Source: Sphaerisporangium rufum
GTDB taxonomy: Bacteria > Actinomycetota > Actinomycetes > Streptosporangiales > Streptosporangiaceae
Assembly (NCBI RefSeq): GCF_016863395.1
Contig: NZ_BOOU01000073.1
Coordinates: 1-64,000, forward strand
DNA length: 64,000 nt
Reading direction: 5' to 3'
Shown here one piece after another: positions 40,414-48,043 of this stretch. Below the pieces are notes generated by a model, which saw only the letters and a list, made by a program, of their open reading frames with translations, did no database searches and was not told the DNA's origin. The position numbers and the translations under genes are program-made. Every line of letters begins with the position of its first letter. Positions within the stretch are counted from its first letter, which is position 1.

Positions 40414-41769
40414 GTGATCACCGGCGGGCATCGCGAGCGGGTGCTGGCGGCGTTCGCGGCGTCCGGGAGCGTTAACCAGGCGGCGAAGGCGGCCGGGTTG
40501 TGTCATTCGGCGGCCCGTCGGATCCTGGTCGCGGCCGGGGTGCTGACGGCTGCCCGGCAGGCCCGGGGTAAGCAGGAGGCCAAGGAGCGCTACCTTCAGC
40601 TCGTCGGGCAGGGCTGGTCGTCGGCCCGCGCCGCTGGGGAGGTGGGGGTCCATCCGCGGACCGCTCGGGACTGGCGCCGGGGGGTCCGCAAGACCGGCAA
40701 CACGCGGGTCTATCCCGACGGGACGGTCGTGGACTCGGGGGCAGGTGGCCGGTACAAGACCTCCGTGAACGATGAGACGGTGATCAGCAGCCGGTATCTG
40801 TCGCTGACCAACCGGTTGGCGATCGCTGACGGCCTGGTCAACAAGCAGACGCCGACCCAGATCGCCGCACAGATCGGCAAGGACAAGTCCACCGTCTCGC
40901 GTGAGGTCGCCCGGCATTCGGTCCAGGGCGTCTACCTGCCGTATCAGGCCCATCGAGCCGCCGCCACCGGGCGGGCCCGGCCCAAAATCTCCAAACTGGC
41001 CGAGCACACGGCGCTACGCGGGCAGGTCGAACACGGCCTGGAACGGAAGTTGTCTCCCGAGCAGATCTCCCGCAGGCTCGTCAAGGACTTCCCCGATGAC
41101 GAGAGCATGCGCGTGAGCCACGAGACGATCTACCAGGCCCTCTACCTCCAAGCCCGCGGCGGCCTCAAACGCGAGATCCACACAGCGTTGCGGACGGGCA
41201 GAACCCGCCGTAAGCCCCACCGGCAGCCCGACCAGCGCCAGCACCGGTTCGTCGAGGAGATGGTGATGATCGCCGATCGGCCCGCCGAGATCGAAGACCG
41301 GGCCGTGCCAGGCCACTGGGAAGGCGACCTCATCATGGGCGCCGGCAACCAGTCCGCGATCGCCACCCTGGTCGAGCGGACCACCCGCTATACCCTGCTG
41401 GTCCACCTACCGAACGGCCACAACGCCGAACAGGTCCGCGACGGCCTGATCGCCACCATGTCGACCCTGCCCGCCCACCTACGCGGCTCACTCACCTGGG
41501 ACCAGGGCTGCGAGATGGCCCGCCACCAGCAGTTCTCCATCGCCACCGACATCGCCGTCTACTTCTGCGACCCGCACAGCCCCTGGCAGCGCGGCACGAA
41601 CGAGAACACCAACGGCCTGCTGCGCCAGTACTTCCCCAAAGGCACCGATCTGAGCGTCTACGGACCCGAGGACCTCGAACACGTCGCCCAAGAACTCAAC
41701 GGCCGCCCACGCAAAACGCTCGACTGGGACACCCCAGCCGAGCGCTTGCGTGATCTACTTACTGCCTAA
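40414..41769 (+). CDS. IS30-family DDE transposase
   Basis: A 451-residue transposase from the GTG at 40414. The N-terminal part holds HTH units (VNQAAKAAGLCHSAARRILV, WSSARAAGEVGVHPRTARDW) and the IS30 HTH (QTPTQIAAQIGKDKSTVSRE). The catalytic DDE residues are in PGHWEGDLIMGAG (D), LTWDQGCEMARHQQF (D) and QRGTNENTNGLLRQYFPKGT (E), with the conserved N/G spacing of IS30 members. The C-terminus is LNGRPRKTLDWDTPAERL. The frame is intact, so it may be active. It probably shares a transcript with the small HTH gene. Confidence 0.95.
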   Translation: MITGGHRERVLAAFAASGSVNQAAKAAGLCHSAARRILVAAGVLTAARQARGKQEAKERYLQLVGQGWSSARAAGEVGVHPRTARDWRRGVRKTGNTRVYPDGTVVDSGAGGRYKTSVNDETVISSRYLSLTNRLAIADGLVNKQTPTQIAAQIGKDKSTVSREVARHSVQGVYLPYQAHRAAATGRARPKISKLAEHTALRGQVEHGLERKLSPEQISRRLVKDFPDDESMRVSHETIYQALYLQARGGLKREIHTALRTGRTRRKPHRQPDQRQHRFVEEMVMIADRPAEIEDRAVPGHWEGDLIMGAGNQSAIATLVERTTRYTLLVHLPNGHNAEQVRDGLIATMSTLPAHLRGSLTWDQGCEMARHQQFSIATDIAVYFCDPHSPWQRGTNENTNGLLRQYFPKGTDLSVYGPEDLEHVAQELNGRPRKTLDWDTPAERLRDLLTA

Positions 41770-41776
41770 CACCAGC

Positions 41777-41821
41777 GGTGTTGCGACCACCCCTTGAAAC
41801 CGCCATGGGAAGGGGCCCTTC
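41777..41821. repeat. Right inverted repeat of the IS30-type element
   Basis: GGTGTTGCGACCACCCCTTG (41777-41796) and GGAAGGGGCCCTTC (41808-41821) mirror the left end. The palindromic outer bases could also fold as the terminator of rplI, whose stop lies at 41853. Confidence 0.6.
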
Positions 41822-41852
41822 TCCTGGCTCTCGCGGCCGGGGAGTGCGGCGG

Positions 41853-42299
41853 TCAGGCGCCGACGACCTCCACGTCCACGTTGGCCGCGACCTCCGGGTG
41901 CAGCCGGACCGAGACGCGGTGCGTGCCGACGCTCTTGATCGGGTTACCGATCTCGATGCGGCGGCGGTCCAGCACCGGACCGCCGGCGGCCTTGACCGCG
42001 TCGGCGATGTCGGCGGTGGTCACCGAGCCGAACAGGCGGCCGGAGTCGCCGGCCTTCGTCTTCAGCCGGACACGCAGGGCGCCGAGCTGGCCGGCGACCT
42101 CCTTGGCCGTGCCGAGGTCGCGGATCTCGCGGGCGGACCGAGCCTTCTTGATGGACTCGATCTGCTTCTCGCCGCCTCGGGTCCACCGCATGGCGAACCC
42201 GCGCGGGATGAGGTAGTTACGGCCGTAGCCGTCCTTGACCTCGACGACGTCTCCCGGGGCGCCGAGGCCGGAGACCTCGGTGGTGAGAATGAGTTTCAT
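41853..42299 (-). CDS. rplI: Ribosomal protein bL9
   Basis: The 148-residue protein begins [20 protein letters not shown] and [20 protein letters not shown], the typical N-terminal domain of L9, joined by the long helix ([20 protein letters not shown]) to a C-terminal domain ([20 protein letters not shown]). It is the last gene of the rpsF-ssb-rpsR-rplI operon, 17 bases after rpsR. The IS30-type element lies just downstream of its stop. Confidence 0.98.
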   Translation of the reverse strand: MKLILTTEVSGLGAPGDVVEVKDGYGRNYLIPRGFAMRWTRGGEKQIESIKKARSAREIRDLGTAKEVAGQLGALRVRLKTKAGDSGRLFGSVTTADIADAVKAAGGPVLDRRRIEIGNPIKSVGTHRVSVRLHPEVAANVDVEVVGA

Positions 42300-42316
42300 G
42301 TCTCAAGGCCTCCTTC

Positions 42317-42553
42317 TCAGCGCGCGGTGCTCGTGTACGGCAGCAGCGCCATCTCACGAGCATTCTTGATCGCGGTCGCCACGTCACGCTGGTGCTGGGT
42401 GCAGTTGCCCGTCACCCGGCGGGCACGGATCTTGCCGCGGTCGGAGATGAACTTCCGCAGCAGCGCCGTGTCCTTATAGTCGACGTAGGAGATCTTGTCG
42501 TGGCAGAACAGGCAAACCTTTTTCTTCGGCTTGCGCAGTGCCGGCTTCGCCAT
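42317..42553 (-). CDS. rpsR: Ribosomal protein bS18, zinc-binding form
   Basis: A 78-residue S18 with the zinc ligands of the C-plus form, CLFC at residues 14-17 and the later NCTQHQRD. The RNA-binding core is [20 protein letters not shown]. Actinobacteria often carry a second, zinc-free copy elsewhere. It lies between ssb and rplI, with AGGAGG-like AGGAGCACC upstream of its start on the minus strand. Confidence 0.98.
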   Translation of the reverse strand: MAKPALRKPKKKVCLFCHDKISYVDYKDTALLRKFISDRGKIRARRVTGNCTQHQRDVATAIKNAREMALLPYTSTAR

Positions 42554-42625
42554 CGTGGTGCTCCTCCTAGGAGAGCCCCGCGTGTCGCGGGAATGGTCGA
42601 TCGGTTACTGGATGTGGATCAGTGA

Positions 42626-43192
42626 TCAGAAAGGCGGTTCGTCGCTCAGGTCGCCGCCACCACCCTGGGAGCCGCCGAAGCCGCCCCCCTGGTTGTAGCC
42701 GCCGCCACCACCGCCGCCGTAGCCGCCACCGCCACCACCGCCACCACCGGACTGGGCCGGAGTGGCCGAGGCCCACGGGTCGTCGCCGCCGCCGCCGAAC
42801 CCGCCCCCGCCGCCGCCACCCTGGCGCGCGGTCTTGTTGACCTTGCACGTGGCGTTGCGGAGCGAGGGGCCGACCTCGTCGACCTCGACCTCGTAGACGG
42901 TGCGCTTCTCGCCTTCCCTGGTCTCGTACGACCGCTGGCGCAGCCGCCCCTGCACGATGACGCGCATGCCGCGCTGCAGGCTCTCGGCGACGTTCTCCGC
43001 CGCCTGACGCCACACGTTGCAGGTGAGAAAGAGGCTCTCGCCGTCTTTCCACTCGTTGGTCTGCCGGTCCATGAACCGGGGAGTGGATGCGATGCGGAAC
43101 CGGGCCACGGCCTGCCCCGAAGGGGTGAAACGCAGCTCGGGGTCGTCGACGAGATTGCCGACGATAGTGATCGTTGTGTCGCCTGCTGCCAT
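42626..43192 (-). CDS. ssb: Single-stranded DNA-binding protein
   Basis: A 188-residue SSB. The OB-fold covers residues ~5-115 ([40 protein letters not shown]). A long Gly-rich linker with many GGGGG runs follows ([20 protein letters not shown]), and the acidic tip DLSDEPPF ends it. The tip is the docking site for many replication and repair partners. The linker is encoded by a highly repetitive stretch near 42660-42830. It is the second gene of the rpsF operon. Confidence 0.98.
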   Translation of the reverse strand: MAAGDTTITIVGNLVDDPELRFTPSGQAVARFRIASTPRFMDRQTNEWKDGESLFLTCNVWRQAAENVAESLQRGMRVIVQGRLRQRSYETREGEKRTVYEVEVDEVGPSLRNATCKVNKTARQGGGGGGGFGGGGDDPWASATPAQSGGGGGGGGGYGGGGGGGYNQGGGFGGSQGGGGDLSDEPPF

Positions 43193-43293
43193 CGGTCGCT
43201 TTCGCCTTCCTGCGGGTATCTGCGCAGCCTGTCGGCCTTAGAGTACGGCCGGCGCCCGACAAAAGCCGGACTTCGGCGTGCCCAGGGTGCCGC

Positions 43294-43584
43294 TCAGTGC
43301 ACGTCGGGCCGCAACACCTTGGTGCGCAGGATGCCCTCGTTCAGGTTGAGCTGGCGGTCGAGCTCCTTGACCGTGGCCGGCTCGGCGGTGAGGTCGATGA
43401 CGGCGTAGATGCCCTCGGACTTCTTGATGATGTCGTAGGACAGCCGGCGCCGCCCCCAGACGTCGACCTTCTCCACGGTGCCGCCGTCGTTGCGGACGAC
43501 GCTGAGGAACTGGTCGAGGGACGGGCTCACCGTACGCTCGTCGAGGGACGGGTCGAGGATGACCATCAATTCGTAACGACGCAT
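43294..43584 (-). CDS. rpsF: Ribosomal protein bS6
   Basis: A 96-residue S6 starting [20 protein letters not shown], with the later [20 protein letters not shown] and the end [18 protein letters not shown]. The ATG at 43584 has a GAGGAGGTTGGAAG purine run upstream; the extra upstream frame to 43689 is not needed. It leads the operon with ssb, rpsR and rplI. About 100 bases separate it from ssb. Confidence 0.97.
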   Translation of the reverse strand: MRRYELMVILDPSLDERTVSPSLDQFLSVVRNDGGTVEKVDVWGRRRLSYDIIKKSEGIYAVIDLTAEPATVKELDRQLNLNEGILRTKVLRPDVH

Positions 43585-43818
43585 GCGGTCTTCCAACCTC
43601 CTCTGGACTCTTGCGGTCACGACACCATGCCGTGACAGGAGGACGCTGACGTCTTCGCGCCCCGCTCTTCGGCCGGCGGGGGCGATCACGCGGCACGAGA
43701 CACGCGCATATCTAACGCAGCCAAAGGAGTCTACCAGGGGCTTCCGGCTGCTCGACCGTGATTGCCGATCACCGGCCGGGGAACGCCCATGGAGGGGCAG
43801 GTAAGGGAGGTGGCCGGT

Positions 43819-44130
43819 ATGCCACGTGTCCTACGTCCGACCGGCGGCGAACGTTTCCGGCTCACCCTCAACACCGACGGCCGCAGGCATCCGCTGGAGA
43901 ACGCGCTGTCGCTGGGGGCGCTGGCCCTGGGGCTGGTGGCGTTCGTGTGCGGGTTCATCGCCGCCGCCCACGTGCCCGCCTCGTGGGCCGGGCTCGCGGG
44001 ATTCGCGGTCGGGATGTACTCGCAGTACGTCTCCGCCACCACCGCCGAGCGCTCGGTCAACATCGTGGGCGTGGTGATGTCCTTCGTCGGCGTGGTGCTG
44101 GGCATCTACCACGGTGGATTCCTGCCCTGA
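43819..44130 (+). CDS. Small membrane protein with two spans
   Basis: A 103-residue protein from the ATG at 43819, behind GGGAGGTGG. It has a basic N-terminus and two or three hydrophobic segments ([40 protein letters not shown] and [20 protein letters not shown]). It resembles small actinobacterial membrane proteins next to rpsF but has no known function. In-frame ATGs at 43762 and 43789 are alternatives. A double hairpin follows the stop. Confidence 0.7.
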   Translation: MPRVLRPTGGERFRLTLNTDGRRHPLENALSLGALALGLVAFVCGFIAAAHVPASWAGLAGFAVGMYSQYVSATTAERSVNIVGVVMSFVGVVLGIYHGGFLP

Positions 44131-44136
44131 GCCGGG

Positions 44137-44207
44137 CCGGCCGGCGGGATGCCGGCCGGGCGCCCCCCGAGGCGCCCGCCGGCGGCGTGCCGGAGGCGTC
44201 GCCTCCG
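44137..44207. terminator. Two hairpins between convergent small membrane-protein genes
   Basis: CCGGCCGGC/GCCGGCCGG (44137-44159, 9-bp arms) follows the plus-strand stop at 44130, and CGGAGGCG/CGCCTCCG (44191-44207) precedes the minus-strand stop at 44217. Together they probably end both transcripts. Confidence 0.55.
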
Positions 44208-44216
44208 CACGACGGA

Positions 44217-44405
44217 TCAGCCGTCGCCGCCGATGTGCAGATCCACACCGAGCAGGACGAGGAACCACAGGAAGATTGCGAGCAGCGCCTGGGCGATCCT
44301 CTTCAGCAGGCTCGGCGTGATGTACTCATGGACCCATGCCACATAGATGCCGATGATGATGTAGATCAACGCCAATAGGTTGATCCCGCGGCGATAGTAG
44401 GCCAC
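44217..44405 (-). CDS. Small membrane protein (62 residues)
   Basis: The GTG at 44405 is preceded by AGGAG. The peptide is mostly membrane: [20 protein letters not shown], then a helix ([20 protein letters not shown]) and [15 protein letters not shown]. Several conserved small actinobacterial membrane proteins have this form, with unknown role. It converges on the 103-residue gene and is divergent from endonuclease IV. Confidence 0.65.
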   Translation of the reverse strand: MAYYRRGINLLALIYIIIGIYVAWVHEYITPSLLKRIAQALLAIFLWFLVLLGVDLHIGGDG

Positions 44406-44504
44406 CGTCGTCTCCTATATGTCGCGGTACGCGGGTTACAGGGCGCACCAGCCCGGCGCTCCACTGCCCGTGCGGCGGTCATTGAAACGGCTACGCTCGT
44501 CCTC

Positions 44505-45260
44505 ATGGTGCGTATTGGAGCTCATGTCGACCGCGACGATCCCCTGGCCCACGCCGCGGCGCGCGACGCCGAGGTCGTGCAGTTCTTCCTCGGTGACCCG
44601 CAGGGGTGGAAGGGGCCGGTGCTACCGGAGACCGCCGAGGCGATCAAGGCCTCCGACGTCGAGGTCTACGTGCACGCCCCGTACGTGATCAACGTCGCCA
44701 CGGCGAACAACCGCATCCGCATCCCGAGCCGCAAGCTGCTCGCCGGCCAGCTGGCGGCGGCGGCGTCCATCGGGGCCAAAGGGCTGATCGTGCACGGTGG
44801 TCACGTGAGCAAGGACGACGACCCGCAGGTCGGGTTCGACAACTGGCGCAAGGTGTTCGAGCGGCTGGAGACGCCGATCCCTGTTCTCATCGAGAACACC
44901 GCGGGGGGCGGCAACGCGATGGCGCGGCGGTTCGACCGGCTGGCCCGGCTGTGGGACGCGCTGGACGGCTTCGACGTCGGTTTCTGCCTGGACACCTGCC
45001 ACGCGCACGCCGGCGGCGAGGATCTCGCGGACGTGGTCGACCGGGTCAAGGCCATCACCGGGCGGATCGACCTGGTGCACTGCAACGACTCGCGAGACGC
45101 CTTCGACTCGGGGGCGGACCGGCACGCCAACCTCGGAAAGGGCCGCATCGACCCGGAGCTGATCCTCGGCGTGTGCCGGGCGGCCGGCGCGCCGATCGTG
45201 GTGGAGACCCCGGGTGACGGCCAGGCCGCGGACATCGCCCACCTGCGCGCCAACCTTTGA
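44505..45260 (+). CDS. nfo: Endonuclease IV (AP endonuclease)
   Basis: This enzyme cuts DNA at abasic sites. The 251-residue TIM-barrel protein shows [110 protein letters not shown] and [10 protein letters not shown], carrying the His, Glu and Asp ligands of the three-zinc site. TACGCT (44492-44497) lies 7 bases before the ATG, without a ribosome site, so it is probably leaderless. A hairpin with a DnaA-box-like sequence follows the stop. Confidence 0.94.
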   Translation: MVRIGAHVDRDDPLAHAAARDAEVVQFFLGDPQGWKGPVLPETAEAIKASDVEVYVHAPYVINVATANNRIRIPSRKLLAGQLAAAASIGAKGLIVHGGHVSKDDDPQVGFDNWRKVFERLETPIPVLIENTAGGGNAMARRFDRLARLWDALDGFDVGFCLDTCHAHAGGEDLADVVDRVKAITGRIDLVHCNDSRDAFDSGADRHANLGKGRIDPELILGVCRAAGAPIVVETPGDGQAADIAHLRANL

Positions 45261-45278
45261 TCCACAGCCTGTGGATAA
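45260..45278. promoter_or_regulatory. Hairpin carrying a perfect DnaA box
   Basis: ATCCACA (45260-45266) and TGTGGAT (45270-45276) form a small hairpin right at the nfo stop, and TGTGGATAA (45270-45278) is a perfect DnaA box. It lies between convergent genes. A DnaA-titrating role is possible, as is chance. Confidence 0.4.
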
Positions 45279-45326
45279 CTCCGCTGGATTACTCCACCGG
45301 AAAAACGGGTATGCCTGTCGGTTCGG

Positions 45327-46589
45327 TCAGCCGGCCCAGGCGCCGTTGAGGAACGCGATCGTGTTCACCACCATCAACGGCCCGGCCACCAGGCCGTACA
45401 CCACCAGCACCCACGGGCGCCGGGCGGCGGTCCGGCCGAGCAGCACCCACAGCGGAAACCACAGCAGCGCCGAGCGCGGGATCGACAGGTAGAAGGCGGA
45501 CACCATCAGGGCGCCCAGCTGGAGCCCCACGTAGACCGTCTCGCTCCAGCGCCGGGCCAGCACCAGCCACAGCAGCGCGGCCAGCCCGACGACCACGCCG
45601 GCGATCTCCATGCGGAACGGCCAGACGAACTGGCCGTCGTTGACGGCCATCCCCCAGGTGGTCTGGAACGACTCCCACGGCCACACCAGCCGGCGGCCCC
45701 ATCCGGCCTCCTGCGCGTGCTGCCAGGCCAGCCAGTCGCCGGACCGGTGATAGTGGAAGGCGGAGTAGGCCACCAACGGCAGGAACGGGACCAGCAGCCA
45801 GCCCGCCCGCCGGATCGGTTCGCGCCGCGCCGCGTATTCCACGATGAGGGCACAGGCCAGGAACAGCCCGGTGATGCGCACGCAGGACGCGCCCGCCGCC
45901 AGCAGTGCCGCCCCCGGCCAGTCGCCGCGCCTGGCCCGCAGCCAGGCCGGGATGGCGAAGGCCAGGAACAGCGCCTCGCTGTAGCCGGCGAACAGGAACA
46001 CCGCGGTGGGGAACAGCAGCAGGGCCGGTACGGCCCAGCGGCCGGCGCCGGGCATCTCCAGGTCGGCGAGCCGGGCCAGCGCCACCATCGCCACCGCCCC
46101 GGCGACGAAGGAGATGAGCAGCCCGGCCAGCGACCAGTCCGGCACGATCAGATGCATCAGGCGCAGCGCGATGGGCATACCCGGAAAGAAGGCCGGCAGC
46201 CCCGGGTCGCGGTGGTCCGCCGCCGGGTCGCCGTCGTACCCGAACTTCGCGATCTGCACCAGCAGCTGGGCGTCCCAGTGCTGCCAGCGTTCCAGGAACG
46301 GTGGCATGTTCTTGGCGAGGTCGAGGACGCCGACCCCGACCGTCGCCACCAGAAGGATGCCGGCCCGCGAGCCGGCCCACGATAAAAGGGCATCACTGCC
46401 CGGCCATCGGCGCGGCCGGTCCGGCGTGTCCGACCCCGGCCGCGAGTCCGGCTCTGGCTCTGGCTCCGAATCCGACTGTGACTCCGATGACCGCGGGGCC
46501 GGCTGCGACTCCGGCTGTGACTCCGGCTGTGACTCCGGTTGCGGGCCGGTCTCCGGACCGGGGTCCGGCTGCGGGTTGGGGGTCTCCAC
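45327..46589 (-). CDS. Polytopic mannosyltransferase (PIG-V/DUF2029-like GT-C)
   Basis: A 420-residue integral membrane protein. The first ~65 residues are disordered, with repeats of ESQP (QPESQPESQPESQP) and acidic SEPEPEP runs. Then come about ten spans (GILLVATVGVGVLDLAKNMP and so on) and the GT-C family marks HWDAQLLVQIAKFGYDGDP and FFPGMPIALRLM, with the WD acceptor-site pattern of mannosyltransferases using polyprenyl-phosphate mannose. TATTCT (46597-46602, minus strand) is 7 bases before the GTG, so it is likely leaderless. The following gene encodes another GT-C-like protein. Sugar donor and acceptor are unproven. Confidence 0.8.
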   Translation of the reverse strand: METPNPQPDPGPETGPQPESQPESQPESQPAPRSSESQSDSEPEPEPDSRPGSDTPDRPRRWPGSDALLSWAGSRAGILLVATVGVGVLDLAKNMPPFLERWQHWDAQLLVQIAKFGYDGDPAADHRDPGLPAFFPGMPIALRLMHLIVPDWSLAGLLISFVAGAVAMVALARLADLEMPGAGRWAVPALLLFPTAVFLFAGYSEALFLAFAIPAWLRARRGDWPGAALLAAGASCVRITGLFLACALIVEYAARREPIRRAGWLLVPFLPLVAYSAFHYHRSGDWLAWQHAQEAGWGRRLVWPWESFQTTWGMAVNDGQFVWPFRMEIAGVVVGLAALLWLVLARRWSETVYVGLQLGALMVSAFYLSIPRSALLWFPLWVLLGRTAARRPWVLVVYGLVAGPLMVVNTIAFLNGAWAG

Positions 46590-46660
46590 GCCCAGCAGAA
46601 TAGAGGGTCATCCCGGAGTGTGGCCGGTGGAGACGACGCCTCCCCGGTGGGGAACCGGGC

Positions 46661-48031
46661 TCACGCGGCACTCGGCTCCGGCTCCGGATCCACCCGGCGC
46701 GGCCGCCGCAGCACGAAGCGGTCTTCGGCGCCGTCGAAGACCCCGCCCGCCGGATCGTCCACGCCGCCCTGGCGGATCACGTCGTGCGCCGGCCGCAGGA
46801 TGTCACGGACCACGAACGCCGCCATGATGGCGATCGTCAGCGCCCGGCCCCAGACCGCGGTGAAGTAGGTGGTGTCGCTGATGCCGAGCGCCTCGTTCCC
46901 CGGCTGGATGCCCACCAGGTACAGCCAGATGGCGAAGAAATACCAGATCTCCGACAACTGCCACAGCACCAGCGGCTTCCAGTTCGGCCGGGCGAGCACC
47001 GCGAACGGCACCAGCCACAGCACGTACTGCGGCGACCACACCTTGTTGGTGACCATGAAGGCGGCCAGGACCAGGAAGCACAGTTGCATGAGCCGCGGCC
47101 GGACCGGCGCGGTGAGCGCCAGCACCGCGACGGCCAGGCAGAGCAGGCCGAACGACGCGATGCCCAGCTTGTCCAGCACGGCGGCGTCACCGAGGACCGG
47201 CCACTGCCGCATCTGGAAGTAGTACCAGAGCGACCCCCAGTCGGCCCCGCGCTCGCTGCTGAAGACGTAGAACCGCTTCCACCCCTCGAACGCGAGCAGC
47301 ATGAACGGCACGTTGACCACGACCCAGGTGACCGCGGTGCCGGCCAGGGCCTTCAGGAAGGCCGGCAGCCGCCCGGTGCGCAACGCGAGCAGGAAGATCG
47401 GTCCGAACAGCACGATCGGGTAGAACTTGGTCGCCACGGCGAGCCCGAGGAGCACTCCGGTCAGCACGTGCCGCCGGTCCGCCCAGGCGAGGAAGGCGCC
47501 CAGGGCCAGCGCGCCGCAGAGCAGGTCCCAGTTGATGAACGCGGTGAGGACGAGTGCCGGCGCGAGCGCGTACCAGGCGGCGTCCCACGGGCGCCCCTGC
47601 CGGGCGGCCAGCCGGGCCATCAGCAGCACGCCCACCACCAGGGACACCGCCATGACCAGCACGGTGATGTCGTAGAACCACACGCCCGGCTCGTTGATGT
47701 CGCCGAACAGCCCGATCGCCCGCAGGCCGCCGATCAGCCGCTGCACGAACCACATCAGCGCGCCGATACCGACCGGATACTCCACCGGGTGCCCGAAGTA
47801 CGGGGCCAGCCCTTGGTCCAGCTTCTCATTCCACCACAGCGGATAGATGTCGGTGTAACAGAAGTGCAGGAACTGCTGCGTGCCGTCGTTCCAGGCGCCG
47901 CCGAACCGGCACGGCGCCTTCCAGGCATAGGCCAGCACCGCGCCGAGCGCGGCGAGCAGGCCGAGGGGCAGTAACGGCAGGGCGGCACGCGCCGGGCCGG
48001 GGACCCGGCGCGTCTCGGTCGGTCGGCTCAT
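46661..48031 (-). CDS. GT87-family polytopic glycosyltransferase
   Basis: A 456-residue membrane protein with about 11 spans. It has CRFGGAWNDGTQQFLHFCYT, YTDIYPLWWNEKLDQGLAPY, HPVEYPVGIGALMWFVQRLI and late NKVWSPQYVLWLVPFAVLAR, the marks of the GT87 mannosyltransferases of actinobacteria. It lies 12 bases from the class A PBP gene upstream, and the pair PBP-GT87 is conserved near the origin in this phylum (as with ponA1 in mycobacteria). It probably glycosylates wall or lipoglycan components; the exact product is unknown. Its charged tail is cytoplasmic. Confidence 0.85.
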   Translation of the reverse strand: MSRPTETRRVPGPARAALPLLPLGLLAALGAVLAYAWKAPCRFGGAWNDGTQQFLHFCYTDIYPLWWNEKLDQGLAPYFGHPVEYPVGIGALMWFVQRLIGGLRAIGLFGDINEPGVWFYDITVLVMAVSLVVGVLLMARLAARQGRPWDAAWYALAPALVLTAFINWDLLCGALALGAFLAWADRRHVLTGVLLGLAVATKFYPIVLFGPIFLLALRTGRLPAFLKALAGTAVTWVVVNVPFMLLAFEGWKRFYVFSSERGADWGSLWYYFQMRQWPVLGDAAVLDKLGIASFGLLCLAVAVLALTAPVRPRLMQLCFLVLAAFMVTNKVWSPQYVLWLVPFAVLARPNWKPLVLWQLSEIWYFFAIWLYLVGIQPGNEALGISDTTYFTAVWGRALTIAIMAAFVVRDILRPAHDVIRQGGVDDPAGGVFDGAEDRFVLRRPRRVDPEPEPSAA

Positions 48032-48043
48032 GGCGTCATCCGA

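Larger units (their letters stand above)
40180..41821 (+). mobile_element. IS30-family insertion sequence
   Basis: A 1.64 kb element with two genes, a small HTH protein and an IS30 DDE transposase. The ends are inverted repeats. The outer 14 bases GAAGGGCCCCTTCC (40180-40193) recur inverted at 41808-41821, and an inner stretch of about 20 bases (40207-40226 and 41777-41796) matches at 16 of 20. I could not find a convincing 2-3 bp target duplication, so exact ends are uncertain; the outer repeat could partly be a split terminator. It sits between the MATE gene and rplI and disrupts neither. Confidence 0.85.

Noticed and set aside
40170-41830. Target-site duplication of the IS30-type element
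   Set aside because: Bases flanking the outer repeats (GGC on the left, TCC on the right) do not match, and shifting the boundary by one or two bases did not help.
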